A stretch of 59,871 nucleotides of DNA from an uncultured Clostridia bacterium (lineage in GTDB: Bacteria; Bacillota; Clostridia; Oscillospirales; Ruminococcaceae), in NCBI GenBank assembly GCA_944386455.1, contig CALXBC010000010.1, positions 1-59,871 of the forward strand, given 5' to 3'. The position numbers and the translations under genes were made by a program. This document shows, piece after piece, positions 6,266 through 14,274 of this stretch. The notes under the pieces are model-generated. The model was not told the origin of the DNA. It did no database searches and saw only the letters and a program-made list of their open reading frames with translations. Each line of letters begins with the position of its first letter. The first letter of the stretch is position 1.

Positions 6266-8005
6266 ATGAGCATCGTACAGCTGAAAGAGGGAAATTGCCA
6301 GAATTGCTATAAATGTATTCGTAATTGTCCTGTCAAGTCAATTGAGTTTAAAAACGGGAACGCTGCAGTAATTGAAAAGGAATGTATTCTTTGCGGGGAG
6401 TGTATCGCTTGCTGTCCGCAGAACACGAAATATGCCCGCAATGATATCAGCGAGGTCAGGGCGCTGCTTTCGGCCGGACATCCGGTTGCAGTATCGCTGG
6501 CTCCGTCCTGGAAAGCATATTATGAAAATGTTGGATTTGATCAGATGTCCGGCATGCTGAAAAAACTGGGCTTCTCCTATGTGGAGGAGACCGCAATCGG
6601 GGCGTCGCAGGTATCAAGAGAATATGACGCCCTGCTTGATGAAGGACGGATGGAAAACATTATTTTTACGGCATGCAGCTCGGTGGTGATGCTGGTGGAA
6701 CGGCATTATCCGTCGCTGATCCGTTATCTGGCTCCTGTCTCCTCTCCGATGATGGCGCATGCACGGCTGATGCGGGAGTGCTATGGGGATATCCGCGTGG
6801 TGTTTATCGGCCCATGCTATTCCAAGAAAAACGAAGCGTCCGATCCGCTGGCAGGCGGGCTGGTGAACAACGCAATCACCTTTGAGGAACTGGATGGCTG
6901 GATGGAAGAACAACAGTTTACTTTTGCTGAAGACGGCTGTACCGATGCTGATGTTAAAGGCGTCAAAGACTATAAAGCAAGAGTTTATCCTACGGCCTGC
7001 GGTATTTTGGAAACGCTTCAGTCTCAGGACAAATTGTATCGAAGAATTGCAATTGACGGCGTTGAAGATTGTATGGAACTGTTTCATGCCATGGAAACCG
7101 AGGGACTGACCGGGCTTGCGGTGGAAGCAAATGTATGCAAGGGCAGCTGTATCGGCGGCCCGGTCATGCGAAAAAAAGGCAAGCATGTTTTTGTCGCCAG
7201 ACAGTACATAGAGGACAAGAAAATGCTATATGACCGTCATTATGCCGTGACAGCCGACGCAAAGGCGGATCATCCCCGCGCCTTTACCGACCGCAGAGGA
7301 AAATCTGCGATGCCGACTGAAGCGCAGATTCGTGCCATTTTGGAAAAAACGGGAAAATATACGCCGGAGCAGGAACTTAACTGTGGCAGCTGCGGCTACA
7401 ACAGTTGCCGGGAAAAGGCGATTGCGGTTTTCCAGGGAAAAGCCGACATCAATATGTGCCTGCCGTTTTTCCGGGAACGGGCAGAAAATATATCCAATAC
7501 GATTCTCTCCAATTCTCCGAATGCCATTTTTGCAATCGACAGCGATTTGTTTGTACAGGATCTGAATGAAACGGCAGAGCGGATGTTTGGCATTAAACGC
7601 CAGGATTATCTCAATATGCCGGTAAGTGAGTTTATAGCGGACGATTTGTTTGACAGAGCCAGCCGGTCTGATGTTCCGGTCATCGAGAAGGTAAAGCTGC
7701 GGGAAGATTTCATCGTAGAGGAAACCGTGACCTATATTCCGCAGCATAAGATCTATGTTGCGTTTATCAAGAACATTACGGCTGACGAGCTTTCGGAGCT
7801 GGAACTTGCCAAAATGCGGGAGCATACCATTGAGGTGGCGCAGAACGTCATTGATAAGCAGATGCGGGTTGCACAGGAGATTGCAAGTCTGTTAGGAGAA
7901 ACGACGGCGGAAACCAAGGTGGCGCTGACGACGCTGAAAAAATCAATGGAAGAGGTCAGTGAACCCCTGGAGCCCAAGCGGCAGAATGAGGAAGATAGCC
8001 TATGA
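6266..8005 (+). CDS. PAS-containing sensory [FeFe]-hydrogenase homologue (HydS/HfsB-like)
   Basis: Domain order: two [4Fe-4S] ferredoxin motifs (Cys11/14/17/21 and Cys40/43/46/50), an H-cluster domain (about 65-320), a further four-Cys Fe-S motif (Cys373/376/381/398), a PAS domain (about 410-505) and a C-terminal coiled coil. Candidate H-cluster cysteines are 137, 184, 291 and 295. In the L1 motif TACSS an Ala precedes Cys137 where catalytic enzymes carry the proton-transfer Cys; the L2 and L3 motifs are also loosened. This combination is known from group C sensory hydrogenases, thought to sense H2 or redox state rather than make H2. The next gene, a PP2C phosphatase, overlaps by 4 bp and is the likely output. 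Start ATG follows aaaggag. Confidence 0.9.
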   Translation: MSIVQLKEGNCQNCYKCIRNCPVKSIEFKNGNAAVIEKECILCGECIACCPQNTKYARNDISEVRALLSAGHPVAVSLAPSWKAYYENVGFDQMSGMLKKLGFSYVEETAIGASQVSREYDALLDEGRMENIIFTACSSVVMLVERHYPSLIRYLAPVSSPMMAHARLMRECYGDIRVVFIGPCYSKKNEASDPLAGGLVNNAITFEELDGWMEEQQFTFAEDGCTDADVKGVKDYKARVYPTACGILETLQSQDKLYRRIAIDGVEDCMELFHAMETEGLTGLAVEANVCKGSCIGGPVMRKKGKHVFVARQYIEDKKMLYDRHYAVTADAKADHPRAFTDRRGKSAMPTEAQIRAILEKTGKYTPEQELNCGSCGYNSCREKAIAVFQGKADINMCLPFFRERAENISNTILSNSPNAIFAIDSDLFVQDLNETAERMFGIKRQDYLNMPVSEFIADDLFDRASRSDVPVIEKVKLREDFIVEETVTYIPQHKIYVAFIKNITADELSELELAKMREHTIEVAQNVIDKQMRVAQEIASLLGETTAETKVALTTLKKSMEEVSEPLEPKRQNEEDSL

Positions 8006-9174
8006 GTCTGTTTATTGATTTTGCCTATCAAAGCCTGAATAAATATGGAGAAGAACTCTGCGGCGACAAGGTGGAGTTTGTGCGCGGGGACGGATTTTCC
8101 CTTGCGGTGCTGGCGGACGGCCTGGGGAGCGGCGTGAAGGCCAACATTCTTTCCACGCTGACCAGCAAGATCATTGCGACCATGCTGGCAAGCGGCTCCA
8201 GCTTACAGGAAGCGGTGGAAACGATTGCGAGCACGCTCCCTGTCTGCTCTGTGCGCGGGATCGCCTATTCCACCTTTACGATCGTTCATATCAATGACGA
8301 CGGCAGCACCTATATTGCGGAATTTGACAACCCGGAGCTTGTCCTGCTCAAGGAAAACCGGCCTCAGCCGCTGGACAGGCGTGAGGTTGAAATTGACGGG
8401 AAGAAAATCTACATGACCCAGCTGCAATTAAGTGAGGGCGATATGCTGATCGCGTTCTCAGACGGGGTTGTCCATGCGGGAGTCGGATGCCTGCTGGATT
8501 TGGGCTGGCATTATGACAATATCGTCAAGTATATCCAGGAAAACATCACGGCATCCATGTCGCCCACCGAAGCGGCAAGAAAGCTGCTGCTTGCGGTCAA
8601 TGCACTCTATATGAACAAATGCGGCGACGACAGCACGGTCTGTGTGCTCAAGGTCAAAAAGGCACTGCCCGTAACCATCATGGTGGGGCCGCCGGTCGAT
8701 CCCGCCAACGATGAAAAGGTCGTGCATGAGCTGATAGAATCCGATGGTCTTAAGGTGGTTTGCGGCGGAACAACGTCACAAATTGTCAGCCGTGTAACCG
8801 GAGCGCCGCTGGATGTCTCTATCAATTATGAGAATCCGGCTGTTCCGCCCACTGCAACCATGCGGGGAATCGATATCGTGACAGAAGGCGTTCTTACCCT
8901 TGGCAAGGCGGCAGAGATCATCAAAAATTATCTCAATGCGGATGAGGACAAATGGGATACCTACAGCCTGAACAAAAAGGATGGCGCCACCCAGCTTGCC
9001 AAAATGTGGCTGCAGCAGTGCACCAGCGTAAAATTTTTGGTTGGCCGTGCACTGAATCCGGCTCACCAGAATCCGGATTTGCCTGTCAGTCTGAGCCTGA
9101 AGCTGAATCTGATTAAGGAGATCGCAGCGATTTTAAGGCAGCTTGGAAAGCGGGTCACGATCGAATATTATTAA
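8002..9174 (+). CDS. SpoIIE/PP2C-type serine/threonine phosphatase
   Basis: A metal-dependent protein phosphatase. Metal-binding motifs are visible as ADGLGSG (about residues 33-39), FSDGVVHAG and CGDDSTV. The PP2C domain fills about 1-225. A second domain of about 165 residues follows, without recognised motif. It lacks N-terminal sensor or membrane segments, so its signal presumably comes from the PAS hydrogenase homologue, with which it overlaps by 4 bp. SpoIIE-type enzymes usually dephosphorylate anti-sigma antagonists; no such target gene lies beside it, so the substrate is unknown. Confidence 0.88.
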   Translation: MSLFIDFAYQSLNKYGEELCGDKVEFVRGDGFSLAVLADGLGSGVKANILSTLTSKIIATMLASGSSLQEAVETIASTLPVCSVRGIAYSTFTIVHINDDGSTYIAEFDNPELVLLKENRPQPLDRREVEIDGKKIYMTQLQLSEGDMLIAFSDGVVHAGVGCLLDLGWHYDNIVKYIQENITASMSPTEAARKLLLAVNALYMNKCGDDSTVCVLKVKKALPVTIMVGPPVDPANDEKVVHELIESDGLKVVCGGTTSQIVSRVTGAPLDVSINYENPAVPPTATMRGIDIVTEGVLTLGKAAEIIKNYLNADEDKWDTYSLNKKDGATQLAKMWLQQCTSVKFLVGRALNPAHQNPDLPVSLSLKLNLIKEIAAILRQLGKRVTIEYY

Positions 9175-9183
9175 ATTTGTTCG

Positions 9184-9215
9184 GCGCGGACTCCTTCGAT
9201 ATGAAGAACCCGCGC
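9184..9215 (+). other. Hairpin in the gap after the phosphatase gene
   Basis: gcgcgg (9184-9189) pairs with ccgcgc (9210-9215), with an inner cttc/gaag stem. It has no T-run, so termination is uncertain. The gap sequence 9177-9287 stays open in frame with the next gene, yet reads like a fragment rather than its N-terminus. Confidence 0.4.
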
Positions 9216-9287
9216 GTTAGCGAAAAGATAGGTGCTGAGCGGACGACAGAGCCGTTTTGGGGTTATCATAGAGGTGATGATATAAAT

Positions 9288-9923
9288 ATGAAAAAGCATA
9301 ATAAAACAGCTAAAGTTATTGCTGTTTCAATAGCTTTTGGCTTTATTGTGCTGATGATTTTTGCTTATATCGTATTTTTAAAGTCATGCTCTCCTGATAA
9401 TTATTATTATAAAATCAATATTAACGAATGGAGTGAAGCAGAGTATTATGAAGTAAAAGAAAAAAAGCATTTAGGCCATTTGCCCGAAAATATTTTTTGT
9501 AATATTTATGAGGTTGTTGGGTTTTCAGAAAATGAAATTTTATATCTTACTGAAAAAGGTATGATAGGCTTTGGAAACGATGAAGCTTCTTATTTGCTGG
9601 TGAATAAAAGTGTTGACGAACCAATAAAAACAAATGATATTACAAGTGTTTCCATACAAACTGAAAACGGAATTGTTGTAATTGATGCTCCAGATGCTTT
9701 GGAATGTTTGACTAATTTACTTCATACGCAAACGGGCACGAGACAATCTGAAACAATATCGTTTAATCGTAATTCAACGATTGAATTTAACGGTGGGAAT
9801 TTGCAGTATTTTTGTGATATAACAAAACAATCTGACGGCACAATATCTTTAACAATGTATGATATGAAGAATTCTGGTTTTTATTCTTATAATGTCACAG
9901 AAATTTTCAGTGATTTTATGTAA
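9288..9923 (+). CDS. Hypothetical membrane-anchored protein, AT-rich gene
   Basis: The 211-residue product has an N-terminal basic tip, one membrane helix (about residues 9-31) ending in a Cys, and an extracytoplasmic domain of about 180 residues rich in Asn, Ser and Thr without recognised motif. The ATG at 9288 has gaggtgatg upstream; the frame is open further up but without a good ribosome site. Base composition is visibly more AT-rich than the hydrogenase operon before it, which suggests acquisition by transfer. The next gene has the same layout, so the two may act together. Confidence 0.65.
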   Translation: MKKHNKTAKVIAVSIAFGFIVLMIFAYIVFLKSCSPDNYYYKININEWSEAEYYEVKEKKHLGHLPENIFCNIYEVVGFSENEILYLTEKGMIGFGNDEASYLLVNKSVDEPIKTNDITSVSIQTENGIVVIDAPDALECLTNLLHTQTGTRQSETISFNRNSTIEFNGGNLQYFCDITKQSDGTISLTMYDMKNSGFYSYNVTEIFSDFM

Positions 9924-9969
9924 CGATTTGAATAAATATAACTTTAGCTTTTTAGGAGATAATGTCGTT

Positions 9970-10557
9970 ATGAAACATCATCGTTATTTAAAAACGACCG
10001 TTATTTTGATAGTTATATGTTTGCTGGCAGGAGGAATAGCATATCTAAAGTGGGATGACAGCAAAAGCTCCTATGAAACTTTTGATATGGACAGGGATTT
10101 TTTGCAGAGCGAATTAAACCGCCTTCCGATACCGGAAGAAAAACAAGAAGGTGAGGCTGCGGTTAAGCAAGGGAGATTTAAAGGCATAGTGTCATATTAT
10201 ATGGAACCGGTTTCTCAAGCTGAGGCTGAAGAATACAATTCTTATCTTCAGTCAGAGGATACATGGTATCTGGGCACTTATGTTCCTTTGGAAGGCATAT
10301 CGGCGGGCGCTCTGGTCGGACGCCATTATTATTCTTCTGTGCTGGAGACAATCGGATACGGCTGGTTCAGCTATGACGGAAATTTATATGCCGATTATTA
10401 CGGCAGGGAAAAGGCGAAGGAAAAGCCAAATTACCGGCATAAATATGAATTTTATTTAGTTAAGGATGCGGTTACCTGTAAAACAGTGATATTCTGTAAT
10501 CAGGGTAATCCCGAAAAAGCCTTATCTGTTGCAATAGATTATATTTCTGAATTATAA
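9970..10557 (+). CDS. Hypothetical membrane-anchored protein
   Basis: A 195-residue product with a short basic N-terminus, one membrane helix (about 8-24) and an exported domain rich in Tyr, Glu and Lys; no family was recognised. The ATG follows taggaga by about 11 nt and lies 46 nt after the previous stop, so the two orphans are probably co-transcribed. Both share the plan of a single anchor plus an outside domain of under 200 residues. The AT-rich composition continues through the 3' flank to about 10,830. Confidence 0.65.
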   Translation: MKHHRYLKTTVILIVICLLAGGIAYLKWDDSKSSYETFDMDRDFLQSELNRLPIPEEKQEGEAAVKQGRFKGIVSYYMEPVSQAEAEEYNSYLQSEDTWYLGTYVPLEGISAGALVGRHYYSSVLETIGYGWFSYDGNLYADYYGREKAKEKPNYRHKYEFYLVKDAVTCKTVIFCNQGNPEKALSVAIDYISEL

Positions 10558-10611
10558 TGCTAAAGTTATATTGACTGTTTGTTTTAAAGGATTTAATCAG
10601 TTATATGTTTT

Positions 10612-10638
10612 CCGGCTGTGCTTTTTTAGCACAGCCGG
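10612..10638. terminator. Perfect 11-bp hairpin after the orphan pair
   Basis: ccggctgtgct (10612-10622) pairs with agcacagccgg (10628-10638) around a T5 loop. No T-run follows on the plus strand, so it may be a Rho-independent terminator of poor quality or a processing site. The rest of 10,558-10,835 shows no convincing gene. Confidence 0.4.
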
Positions 10639-10835
10639 CTACACAAACAACATTGGCGCTGACTTTAACCGATAATACTCCTGCTGTAGCTGTGGCAAAT
10701 TTGCAGTATTTGTATAGCTATTGTACTCCTACAGCTGCTCCGGCGTGTAAATTAAAAGGTACTTGCCATTTTTCGACAACTATGGTATGATTAAAGTCAG
10801 TTTGAACAGCGGATCGTGATGATAAGGGGTGTTCC

Positions 10836-11507
10836 TTGCGGATGAAAAAGAATAACGGGAAAGCGGGGGCAGTGCTGACAGCGGTCAATATCGTTGTGAT
10901 CGTGATTTGTATTGCCGCTACGCTGCTTTTGCTGTTTCCTACCGCATATCAATGGATTTCACGGGAAAATCAGCCCATTTTCGGACGTTATCTGTATGTC
11001 AATACCAACAGCAGCATGGCACCGGTTATGGAGGAAAATGACATCATCGCGGTGGAGCCGATGGAGTTGGAGAAGATGGCGGTTGGAGACTTTCTGTGCT
11101 ATTATCCTGTAGACGAGGAAGAAGATGGCGTACAATTTGGCAAGATTGTGGCAATTGACGGAGATACACTCTCTTTGAGTGATAAAGCCGGACACAGCGT
11201 GGATATGACGGTCGGAGAGATTATTGTGGTCGGTAAGGCAACTGACAAAATCTTATTTCTGGGACAGGCTGTCCAGTTTTTGAAGGATGACGGGAACCGG
11301 CTTCTGTTTTACACTTCGGTGGCAGCGGGCGTTGTCATTTTGCTTTCGGTGACGATTATACTGCATATTAAATTTAAGCGGGAACAGCCGGCGGAAGAAC
11401 CGCAACCAGCAGCTTACTCCCTGGATGACTTGGTCGAGGTGGAGCAGGAACCGATCGAGTTTGAAAAAGCGCCGAAAAAAGATGAAGAAGAATTTATGAT
11501 AAAATAA
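10836..11507 (+). CDS. Signal peptidase I-like protein (S26B/SipW type, divergent)
   Basis: Membrane protein of 223 residues with an N-terminal membrane helix (about 12-34), a periplasm-facing domain and a second helix (about 155-177) followed by an acidic cytoplasmic tail. The segment NSSMAPVMEENDIIAVEP corresponds to the catalytic Ser-Met region of SipW-type peptidases, and VGDFLCYYP follows as in that family. The usual His of the HR(I/V)V motif appears replaced (GKIV), so catalysis is in doubt. The TTG at 10836 is 6 nt after aagggg; the ATG at 10842 is an alternative. SipW enzymes process biofilm or spore-coat proteins; no such partner is adjacent. Confidence 0.7.
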   Translation: MRMKKNNGKAGAVLTAVNIVVIVICIAATLLLLFPTAYQWISRENQPIFGRYLYVNTNSSMAPVMEENDIIAVEPMELEKMAVGDFLCYYPVDEEEDGVQFGKIVAIDGDTLSLSDKAGHSVDMTVGEIIVVGKATDKILFLGQAVQFLKDDGNRLLFYTSVAAGVVILLSVTIILHIKFKREQPAEEPQPAAYSLDDLVEVEQEPIEFEKAPKKDEEEFMIK

Positions 11508-11547
11508 AAAACGCTTCTGTATGAAAAACATACAGAAGCGTTTTTTT
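11508..11547. terminator. Bidirectional terminator between the signal-peptidase-like gene and metA
   Basis: A long stem (aaaaaacgcttctgtatg with catacagaagcgttttttt) with A-run and T-run on the two sides serves both convergent genes. The stop codon of metA lies in its T-run. Confidence 0.9.
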
Positions 11548-12460
11548 ACAAAGCTTCCAGATTATAGGGCGTCTGCTGATAGACAAAATAGTTGAGCCAG
11601 TTGGAAAACAATAGGTTGGCATGACTTCGCCAGATAAAAGCAGGGAGCTTTTCGGGGTCATCATTCGGGAAATAATGGTAGGGCAGCGATATGCTGAGCC
11701 CTTTCTTTTTGTCTCTGAAGTATTCGTTTGCAAGGGTATAAAGGTCATATTCGGAATGCCCGGTTGCAAAAATCTGCCGCCCGTCACGAGACGCGACCAG
11801 GTGTACGCCTGCAATTTCAGATTCTGTTAAAATCTCCAGATCGGGATGTTTTTCGATATCTGCTCTGCGCACTTCGGTATGACGGGAATGCGGAACAAAA
11901 AAAACATCGTCGAACCCGCGGACAAGTTCATGATTGTAGTCCAGAACGCGATGGGGAAAAACGCCGAACATTTTCTGCGGGAGCGGATACTTGGGTATGC
12001 CGTAATGATAATAAAGCCCTGCCTGTGCGCCCCAGCAGATATGCAGTGTGGAGAATACATTTTTTTTGCTCCATTCCATGATCTGGCACAGCTCGTCCCA
12101 ATAGTCCACATCCTGGTAATCCATCAGCTCAATGGGCGCACCGGTGATAATCATGCCGTCAAACTTTTGGTGTTTGATCTCATCAAAGGTTTTATAAAAG
12201 GTCAGCAGATGTTCTTCCGGTGTATTTTTAGAAACATGGGTTGCCGCCTGTACCAGCTCAATATCCACTTGTAAGGGCGTATTGCTTAAAAGACGGAGGA
12301 GCTGTGTTTCTGTCTCGATTTTTTTGGGCATCAGGTTGAGCAGTGCAATCTTTAACGGGCGGATATCCTGATGAGAAGCCCGCTGCTCGTCCATAATAAA
12401 AATGTTTTCCTGTTCCAGGGTGGCAGCCGCAGGAAGTGTAACCGGAATCCGGATTGGCAT
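11546..12460 (-). CDS. metA: Homoserine O-acetyltransferase (MetA type)
   Basis: Acylates L-homoserine in the first committed step of methionine synthesis. The 304-residue length is normal. Catalytic Cys142 lies in HICWGAQAG, and His235 and Glu237 in TGHSEYD complete the active site. Residue 111 is Glu (GAPIEL), where E. coli MetA has Gly; Glu at this position is known to favour acetyl-CoA over succinyl-CoA, so the product is inferred to be O-acetylhomoserine. It is a single gene with its own promoter and a shared terminator. No SAM riboswitch is visible in the short leader. Confidence 0.93.
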   Translation of the reverse strand: MPIRIPVTLPAAATLEQENIFIMDEQRASHQDIRPLKIALLNLMPKKIETETQLLRLLSNTPLQVDIELVQAATHVSKNTPEEHLLTFYKTFDEIKHQKFDGMIITGAPIELMDYQDVDYWDELCQIMEWSKKNVFSTLHICWGAQAGLYYHYGIPKYPLPQKMFGVFPHRVLDYNHELVRGFDDVFFVPHSRHTEVRRADIEKHPDLEILTESEIAGVHLVASRDGRQIFATGHSEYDLYTLANEYFRDKKKGLSISLPYHYFPNDDPEKLPAFIWRSHANLLFSNWLNYFVYQQTPYNLEAL

Positions 12461-12495
12461 ATCATCAACTCTTTCATTTATGCGGATTATTATTT

Positions 12496-12523
12496 ATTAT
12501 AGCAAAAACCGGCAGCCTTTGCA
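12496..12523 (-). promoter_or_regulatory. Candidate metA promoter
   Basis: On the minus strand TTGCAA, a 16-nt spacer and TATAAT. The leader to the metA start is only about 30 nt, which leaves no room for a riboswitch. Confidence 0.5.
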
Positions 12524-12540
12524 AGTTTAAAGCAGTGCGT

Positions 12541-12568
12541 TTGACAGAAATCAGAAAATATCTGTAAC
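12541..12568 (+). promoter_or_regulatory. Candidate promoter of the sigma-factor gene
   Basis: TTGACA, a 16-nt spacer and TGTAAC: a perfect -35 and a weak -10, about 70 nt before the ATG. An autoregulated ECF promoter in the same stretch cannot be excluded. Confidence 0.35.
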
Positions 12569-12639
12569 CGCTGTCGATTAAAATCCCACTGTCAAAGTGA
12601 AAGGCGCCTTTTATTGTTAGAAGGAAGGGGGAGATCCCG

Positions 12640-13194
12640 ATGGAGGATGAGGAGCTTGTGCGTCTGTTTTTGGGGCGGGAGCAGACAGCCGTCGAAGAAA
12701 CAGAGAAAAAATACGGTGCCAGGCTGTATCGATTTGCTTACGGTATGCTGAAGGACCGGAGAGATGCCGAGGAATGTGTCAATGATACCTGGCTGAAGGC
12801 ATGGTACACCATTCCGCCGCATCACCCGAGGTGTCTGTCGGCGTATTTGCTGAAGCTTTGCCGCTTTACCGTTTTTGATCTGCTTGATCGGCAGAACGCC
12901 CGGAAGCGAAAAACGACTCTGGTGGAACTGACGGAAGAGATGGAGCAGTGCCTGTCTTCCGGGGATGCGGAAAAAGAGATCGACGTACAGGAGCTCGGAG
13001 ATTCGCTCACCGTTTTTTTAAAGAAGATGTCCCCTGAAAGCAGGCTTGTTTTTGTGCGGCGGTACTGGTTTGCAGACTCTGTTGCCGAGATCGCGCAAAG
13101 ATATCATATAAGTGAGAGCAAGGTCAAGATCTTACTGTTTCGTACCAGAAACAAGCTGAGAGATTATCTGAAAAAGGAGGGCTTTTGCTTATGA
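12640..13194 (+). CDS. ECF-type RNA polymerase sigma factor
   Basis: A 184-residue sigma-70 family member with only regions 2 and 4. Region 2 (about 20-85) includes YGMLKDRRDAEECVNDTWLKAW, the core-binding and -10-recognition helix. Region 4 (about 125-178) has the helix-turn-helix SVAEIAQRYHISESKVKILLFRTRNKL, here given as positions about 145-171. The ATG follows an aaggaagggggag ribosome site. The stop overlaps the start of the next gene (ATGA), so sigma factor and membrane partner are made together, as is usual for ECF/anti-sigma pairs. Confidence 0.9.
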   Translation: MEDEELVRLFLGREQTAVEETEKKYGARLYRFAYGMLKDRRDAEECVNDTWLKAWYTIPPHHPRCLSAYLLKLCRFTVFDLLDRQNARKRKTTLVELTEEMEQCLSSGDAEKEIDVQELGDSLTVFLKKMSPESRLVFVRRYWFADSVAEIAQRYHISESKVKILLFRTRNKLRDYLKKEGFCL

Positions 13195-14267
13195 CAGGGA
13201 AAGATTTGATTGCAGGGATCGGCAAGATCGACGAATCGTTGATACAGGAGGCAGAAACGCAGATCCCGAAACGGCATTGGGGTAAGTGGATCGGATTGGC
13301 GGCCTGTTTGGCTGTGCTGGCCGTTTCTGTTGCGACGCAGCCGCTTTTTAAGGAGCATTCCGATATTACCATGAAGGAAAACGGCGGAAATACCAATACA
13401 GTGCCGCCGGTACTATCGTCAGATGCTGTGGGGGAGAGCCTGCCCGTGGAGGGATCCTCTCCGTCAAAGGACAGTAATACAGGATCGGAGCCGGTGGCAG
13501 AACAGCCTGGTGCCCCGGTCAATGAACTGAAAACGCCTCCGAAAGTCGGAGAAACAAACGGGATTGCTTTATCTGTCGTTGATAGGGTAACGCTGTCTTA
13601 TGACGAAATGCTGGAATATTTCAGTGTGACATTGCCGGTCCCGGAGCTGCTGCCGGGCTTTCGTCCGGCGGATGATACGGAATATTGTATTTATAAACGC
13701 TCAAACGGGGAAGTGTACGGCGACCTCAACACCTTTACCTTTTTCACAGCCGATAAAACGCAGACCGTGGGCGTCACGCTGGCAAAAAACAACAGACTCT
13801 TTGCTGAGATCGAGCCTGATTTTCTTGCATCCGATCACCTCAGCTTTACCCGGATCAACGGACGGGATTACGCCGTGTTCCATTATCGGGATGAACAGGG
13901 GGAAGACTGCTATCATCTTCAGTTCCGGAAAGATGGAGTGGATTATTATATCGGCAGCACCAATCTCCCGCTTTCAAGCTTTTTAAAGCTGGCCGCCGCA
14001 TTGGCGCCGGAACAGGGAAATGCGCCCCAGAGCCACTCCTGCACCCTGGAGGGAACGGTGGATCTGGTGGATCCCAACGCAGGCTGGGTCGGGTTTCAGC
14101 CTTCTGACGGGCAGGAAGAATACCTGATCATCCGGCTGACGGATCCGGAAAAGGCTGCACAGTATTCCATTGGTTGCAGCATCTCGGTTACCTTCCGGGG
14201 AGAGCCGGCTACGATCGGCAATCTTTGGGAGCAGCAGATCACGGAGCTTCGGATCTTATCAAAATGA
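13191..14267 (+). CDS. Putative membrane-bound partner or anti-sigma factor of the ECF sigma factor
   Basis: The 358-residue product has a short cytoplasmic N-terminus (about 1-27), one membrane helix (about 28-45), a low-complexity Ser/Pro/Gly-rich linker (about 60-110) and an outside domain of about 240 residues. This is the plan of anti-sigma factors linked to ECF regulators, but no zinc-binding anti-sigma motif (HxxxCxxC) is seen, so the role is inferred from gene order. The ATG at 13191 overlaps the sigma stop and sits 10 nt after aaggagg. The outside domain, with AVFHYRDEQGEDCYHLQF, is not recognised. Confidence 0.65.
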   Translation: MTGKDLIAGIGKIDESLIQEAETQIPKRHWGKWIGLAACLAVLAVSVATQPLFKEHSDITMKENGGNTNTVPPVLSSDAVGESLPVEGSSPSKDSNTGSEPVAEQPGAPVNELKTPPKVGETNGIALSVVDRVTLSYDEMLEYFSVTLPVPELLPGFRPADDTEYCIYKRSNGEVYGDLNTFTFFTADKTQTVGVTLAKNNRLFAEIEPDFLASDHLSFTRINGRDYAVFHYRDEQGEDCYHLQFRKDGVDYYIGSTNLPLSSFLKLAAALAPEQGNAPQSHSCTLEGTVDLVDPNAGWVGFQPSDGQEEYLIIRLTDPEKAAQYSIGCSISVTFRGEPATIGNLWEQQITELRILSK

Positions 14268-14274
14268 AGTAACA

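Noticed and set aside
10605-10790. Open frame of 61 codons after the orphan pair
   Set aside because: It begins within the 11-bp hairpin, shows no ribosome site and no protein-like pattern.
12461-12500. SAM riboswitch before metA
   Set aside because: The leader after the likely promoter is about 30 nt, too short for any SAM riboswitch.
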